NCBI RefSeq assembly: GCF_047511655.1
Contig: NC_133401.1
Span: 13,734,001 to 13,798,000 of the forward strand
From: Castor canadensis
Taxonomy: Eukaryota > Chordata > Mammalia > Rodentia > Castoridae
Direction of reading: 5' to 3'
DNA length: 64,000 nt
Shown here: positions 60,268 through 64,000 of the stretch, piece by piece
How positions within the stretch are numbered: position 1 is the stretch's first letter
Layout: each line of letters starts with the position of its first letter
Translations under genes and position numbers: made by a program
Notes under the pieces: generated by a model
Database searches by the model: none
What the model was told of the DNA's origin: nothing
What the model saw: the letters and a program-made list of their open reading frames with translations, nothing else

Positions 60268-60981
60268 ATGCTGAGCAAGGGTCTGAAGCGCAAACGGGAG
60301 GAGGAGGAGAAGGAAGCTCTGTCAGTGGACGCCTGGTGGCTGGATCCAGGCCACCCATCCGTGGTGCAGGCACCTCCAGCTGCAGCCTCCAGCTCCCTCT
60401 TTGACCTCTCAGTACTCAAGCTTCACCATAGCCTGCGGCAGAGTGAGCCTGACCTGCGGCACCTGGTGCTGGTGGTGAACACCCTGCGCCGCATTCAGGC
60501 GTCCATGGCCCCAACAGCTGCCCTGCCATCTGTGCCCAGCCCGCCTCCAGCCCCCTGCGTGGATGTGGATGACAGCCTGCTAGCCAGCTCAGATGCCGCC
60601 CTCTCAGCTTCTGTGGCCAGCCTCTTGGAGGACCTCAGTCATATCGAGGGCCTGAACCAGGCCCCCCAACCCCTGGCAGATGAGGGGCCACCAGGTCGCT
60701 CTACTGGGGGAGGCCCATCCAGCCTGGGTGCCTTGGACCTGCTAGGCCCAGCCACTGGCTGTCTGCTGGACGATGGGTTTGAGGGCCTGTTTGAGGACAT
60801 TGACACCTCCATGTATGACACTGAACTTTGGGCACCAGCATCTGAGGGCCTCAAATCTGGCCCTGAGGATGGGCTGGGCAAGGAGGAAGCCCCAGTATTG
60901 GATGAAGCCGAGCTGGACTACCTCATGGATGTGCTGGTGGGCACACAGACACTGGAACGGCCACCAGGGCCGGGGCGCTGA
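60268..60981 (+). CDS. SERTAD1: SERTA domain-containing protein 1 (TRIP-Br1, p34SEI-1), 237 aa
   Basis: SERTAD1 is a nuclear adaptor that binds CDK4 and sustains cyclin D-CDK4 activity against p16INK4a. It also joins PHD-bromodomain co-regulators to E2F1-DP1. The intronless coding region gives 237 aa; human is 236 as I recall, with very high identity. N-terminal MLSKGLKRKREEEEKE is the basic/cyclin-A-binding start. The SERTA domain is at about 42-89 (SSSLFDLSVLKLHHSL ... LVVNTLRRIQASM). The C-terminal half holds acidic activation motifs GFEGLFEDIDTSMYD and ELDYLMDVLVG that align with those of SERTAD3. The start is three bases after the acceptor. It ends LERPPGPGR, then TGA. Confidence 0.97.
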   Translation: MLSKGLKRKREEEEKEALSVDAWWLDPGHPSVVQAPPAAASSSLFDLSVLKLHHSLRQSEPDLRHLVLVVNTLRRIQASMAPTAALPSVPSPPPAPCVDVDDSLLASSDAALSASVASLLEDLSHIEGLNQAPQPLADEGPPGRSTGGGPSSLGALDLLGPATGCLLDDGFEGLFEDIDTSMYDTELWAPASEGLKSGPEDGLGKEEAPVLDEAELDYLMDVLVGTQTLERPPGPGR

Positions 60982-61299
60982 CCCCTAGGGCTGGGATGGT
61001 TGTCTGGTGTCTGAGCTGAGCCTGGTGGCTGAACCAGCCCTCCTTGGAAAGACACAGCTGGCTTCCCTTGCACAGAGAATGGGGCCTGGGCCACTTTGGA
61101 GGGAAAGAATCCAGTTCTGGGTAACTTCACATTGGTCCTCTTGTCATGGGGCTAGCACAGGAGTCCCAGTTTGGCCCCAAGGATGGAATGACAGGGCCTG
61201 ATGGCTGGAAAGTGTTTGGTTCAGGCCCCAAGCTGTACTGAATCCCTTGGGGTGATAGTCTGGGCTTTTCTTTCCCTGATGTGGGAAGAGACCTCAACC

Positions 61300-61338
61300 T
61301 TTTTTTTTTTTTTTTTTTTTCTTTTTTTTGAAATTAAA
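61300..61338 (+). terminator. SERTAD1: SERTAD1 3' end: T runs and poly(A) signal ATTAAA
   Basis: The 3' UTR ends with T21 (61,300-61,320), one C and T8 (61,322-61,329), then ATTAAA (61,333-61,338), the commonest variant signal. GT-rich sequence follows (ttggcgtgcttctttgtctc). Confidence 0.75.
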
Positions 61339-61359
61339 ACCAACCCTGAGAAATCTTAA

Positions 61360-62290
61360 ATTGGCGTGCTTCTTTGTCTCTGGGCTTATGCAAGCGTGAG
61401 ATAACATCTAACATTTACTGAGGGAGGACTGTGTGTCAGGCACACTTCTGAAGCACTTGACATGTTAGCTCATTTAATTCTCTGACAACCCCATGAGATG
61501 GGTATCATTATGATGATTCCCATCTGACAGCTGAGAAAACTGAGGCTCTGAGAGGTCCCTGGAAAAGATGGGTTTCAAATCATGAATTTGACTGCCTTAT
61601 TGACCTTAGAAGCAGAAGTAGGCTGGCGACGGCAGGGGACAAACACTCCAGACCCTACTCATCCAGGTTTCCTTGTGCTGGTGGTGTGTGCCCCAGGCCA
61701 CTTTTAAGAAAAAAATTTAATCCTTCCCTTGTGTCCTGAGGGGGAGAGAGGCAGTCTCAGAATGGCCCAGAGTTGGGCACCATGGCTCAAGCCTGTAATC
61801 CCAGCACAGGAGAGGCTGAAAGAGGAAGATGGAGAGTTCAAAGCCAGCCTGGGCTACATAGCAAGATCCTCTTTTCAAAAAAAAAAAAAAACAAAAGAAT
61901 GGCCCCAAAATGAAAACACAAAGCAGTAAGCCAGCTAGGCACCCATGGCTCACTCCTGTAATTCTAGCTACTCCGGAGGCAGAGATCAGGAGGATCGCGG
62001 TTTGAAGGCAGCCTCAGGCAAATAGTTCACAAGACCCTATCTCGACAAAACCCATCTCAAAAAAGCTGGTAGAGTGGCTCAAGGTGTAAGCCCTGAGTTC
62101 AAGGCCTAGTAACGAAAAAAAAAAAAAAAAAAAAAGCGGTAAATCGGGCAGAGCTTCTCCAGGGAACATAGTCCAGGAAAATGGTGAAAGAAAGGGAGAC
62201 ACCAAGTTTTCAAAGAATAAAGTCTAATCCCCAGCCTCAACTGTCTTTGGGCTAAGAAGTCGGGCATCTGCAAAGGCCATCTTCAGAACA
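61360..62290. repeat. Downstream of SERTAD1: MIR, B1 and dimeric SINE
   Basis: MIR plus 61,405-61,600; B1 plus 61,763-61,895; dimeric SINE plus 61,930-62,135 with a 22-base A tail. Confidence 0.65.
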
Positions 62291-62299
62291 AAGCCACCA

Positions 62300-63100
62300 G
62301 GTTTGGTGGCTGGAGGGAAGGCAGGGCCCCTCGGGGACAGGCAGCCTGGCTTGCTCTCTAGAAGACACCCAGGCCCAGGCAAGCCGGGGCCACCTGCCCG
62401 ACTGCCCGTGCGCTGGGCCGGGCCTGGCCGGAGCCGGGTGTCTGCGGCCGCCCCCGCGGTGCAGCTGCATTCCTGGCGGGGCTGGGAGGGGCCGCACACT
62501 CACAGGCCTGGCACGGGACCGGGCTGCGTCCTTCCTGGCGGCCGTGGGGGCAGGGCAGAGCCCGGGGTGCCTGGCGGGCGGGGCGGGGCGGGGATGTCAC
62601 CGTCACCGCATCGGAGTGGGGGGGCGGGGAGGAGCAGGGGCTGGATGGAGGATCCGAGGGGCCAACAGGGGACCTGAATCGGAGGCCAGCCGGCCAGCCA
62701 GGGGACAGCAAAAGACGTAGGGTGACCCCAGGACCTCCCCCTCGGGCCGGAAGCTTCGGGGAGCGGCGGCCCGGGTGGAGCCGGGGAGGCGGGAGCCGCA
62801 CGCGGCCCCCGGGGCCGGGAAGGGGCGGGCGGAGCGCGGCTTCCTGGAGGAGCGGAGGAAGCTGTGCCCATTTCTGGAAGTGGCTGAATCGGGTCCGGGA
62901 GGCGGGTGGAAGTAGCTGCAGGGAACTGGTGTCCAGGCTGAGGGTTTTCCAGGGGTCCGACTGCAAGCCCTGGTGACTGCAAGCCGTGCACCACCGGCCG
63001 CAGACTGCCCCTGACCGAGACCTTGGAGTCCAGGCTGGCTGAGCTTTGCAGCGCCCTCTGGCGCCCAGTCTTGGGCTCTGCAATGCCATCTCCTAGTGTT
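62300..63100. promoter_or_regulatory. Unassigned CpG-rich island
   Basis: About 800 bp, very GC-rich with many CpGs and GC boxes ('gggcggggcggggcggggat' near 62,577; 'gggggggcggggag' near 62,618). No exon can be assigned. In human the next gene on this strand is PRX (periaxin), so an upstream PRX promoter or a PRX/SERTAD1 regulatory element is plausible. This is inference from synteny only. Confidence 0.4.
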
Positions 63101-63279
63101 CGCTGAGGATCCATCCAGCCTGGGGTCCCACAGGAGATCTGCGGGGTGGGGTCAGCCATACTCTCGGTTTACAGCGTGCTGGAGGGCTGCTTGTGATGTC
63201 TCAAGAGGCCACTTTGGAGGGTAACCTGACAACCTACAAATGCGGACGGCCTGCCAGCCTGTGAGTGACACGTGATCAC

Positions 63280-64000
63280 GTGTACCTTTTAGGCTGGGTG
63301 TGGTGAAGCACGTCTGTAATCTCAGCTACTCAGAAGGCGGAGACAGGAGAACCGGGTTGGAGTCTGGCCAGGGAAAGAAGCCGAAGACCTTATCTGAAAA
63401 AGCAGCCAGGCGCCAGTGGCTCACACCTGTAATCCTAGCTACTTGAGAGGCTGAGATGAAGATCATGGTTTGAGGCAGGACCTGGTAAATAGTTTGTGGG
63501 ACCCCATCTCCAAAATAACCAGAGCAAAACGGACTGGAGAAATGGCTCAAGCGGTAGAACACCTGCTTTGCAAGTATGAAGCCCTGAGTCCAAATCCCAG
63601 TCCCACAAAAACAAGAACAACAAAAACTACAGCAAAAAGGGCTGGGGTATGGCTCAAGCAGTAGAGTGCTAGGCAAGTGTGAGGCCTGAGTTCAAATCCC
63701 AGCACTGGCCTCCCCCATGGTAATAATAAGATGTACCTTTACCCAAGGCCAAGCACACAGGCAGTTCTCATACAGTTTTGCTTAATAAGGAAAAGAAAAA
63801 AAGGAGGGAGGAAGGCAAGAAAAGATGGTGAAGCGCAGCACATCACAGTTCTCTCCCTAGTGTCAAGGAGGAGAAGTGTGTGCTGGAGGGAGGGGGTCCT
63901 GTGAATGAATGCTCCCGAGGGCAGCTGGCCTGGGTTTTGTCGTGGCTGAAATACACAAAGGCTCTGTGAAAAGCAGTATTGGTGCCAGGGCTGGCAACTC
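63280..64000. repeat. SINEs at the right edge
   Basis: SINE head plus 63,290-63,405; full dimeric SINE plus 63,408-63,620; ID plus 63,638-63,710. The last 280 bases are unremarkable. Confidence 0.6.

Noticed and set aside
62358-63089. 243-codon and overlapping 219-codon minus frames in the orphan CpG island
   Set aside because: Pro/Arg/Ser low-complexity translation in overlapping frames; no similarity to a known protein.

Overview
This is mammalian nuclear DNA. Genes are split by GT-AG introns, interspersed repeats are dense, and promoters sit in CpG islands. Many SINEs are chimeras of a 7SL/B1-like head and an ID-like, tRNA-type tail ('gtggctcaagtggtagag' ... 'gagttcaaaccccagtacc'), alongside free B1-like and ID-like monomers. 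That mix points to a rodent, and to my recollection most likely a castorimorph such as a beaver. The species call is an inference.

The window holds a syntenic block that in human lies on chromosome 19q13.2, here in reverse orientation. From 1 to about 27.5 kb is the 5' third of SPTBN4 (beta-IV spectrin) on the minus strand: 13 coding exons giving residues 1-918, plus a probable CpG-island 5' UTR exon. The rest of the gene runs off the left edge. Head to head with it is BLVRB (biliverdin reductase B / flavin reductase) on the plus strand, complete in five exons (28,785-44,558, 206 aa). Then follow two tandem plus-strand SERTA-domain paralogues with single-exon coding regions: SERTAD3 (48,881-49,477, 198 aa) and SERTAD1 (60,268-60,981, 237 aa). 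Each has its own CpG-island promoter and a 5' UTR intron. Past SERTAD1 there is one more GC-rich island (62.3-63.1 kb) with no gene I can assign; in human the next gene is PRX.

Functionally the genes are a neighbourhood, not a pathway. SPTBN4 builds the ankyrin-anchored membrane skeleton of axon initial segments and nodes of Ranvier. BLVRB is a cytosolic NADPH-dependent flavin/biliverdin-beta reductase abundant in red cells. SERTAD1 and SERTAD3 are nuclear transcriptional and cell-cycle co-regulators.

The rest is introns and intergenic DNA filled with SINEs, old MIR, L2 and L1 fragments, one Tigger-like DNA transposon nested in an L1, two old MaLR-like LTR fossils, and simple repeats. The less ordinary signals are: a GC-AG first intron in BLVRB; a strand-biased field of TCACAC words between the SPTBN4 and BLVRB promoters; a two-unit (30 + 31 bp) minisatellite split by a SINE in an SPTBN4 intron; a long G-rich, C-poor tract in another SPTBN4 intron; and poly-U tracts directly before the poly(A) signals of both SERTAD paralogues. 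I saw no CRISPR array, bacterial gene or obviously new multi-gene system.
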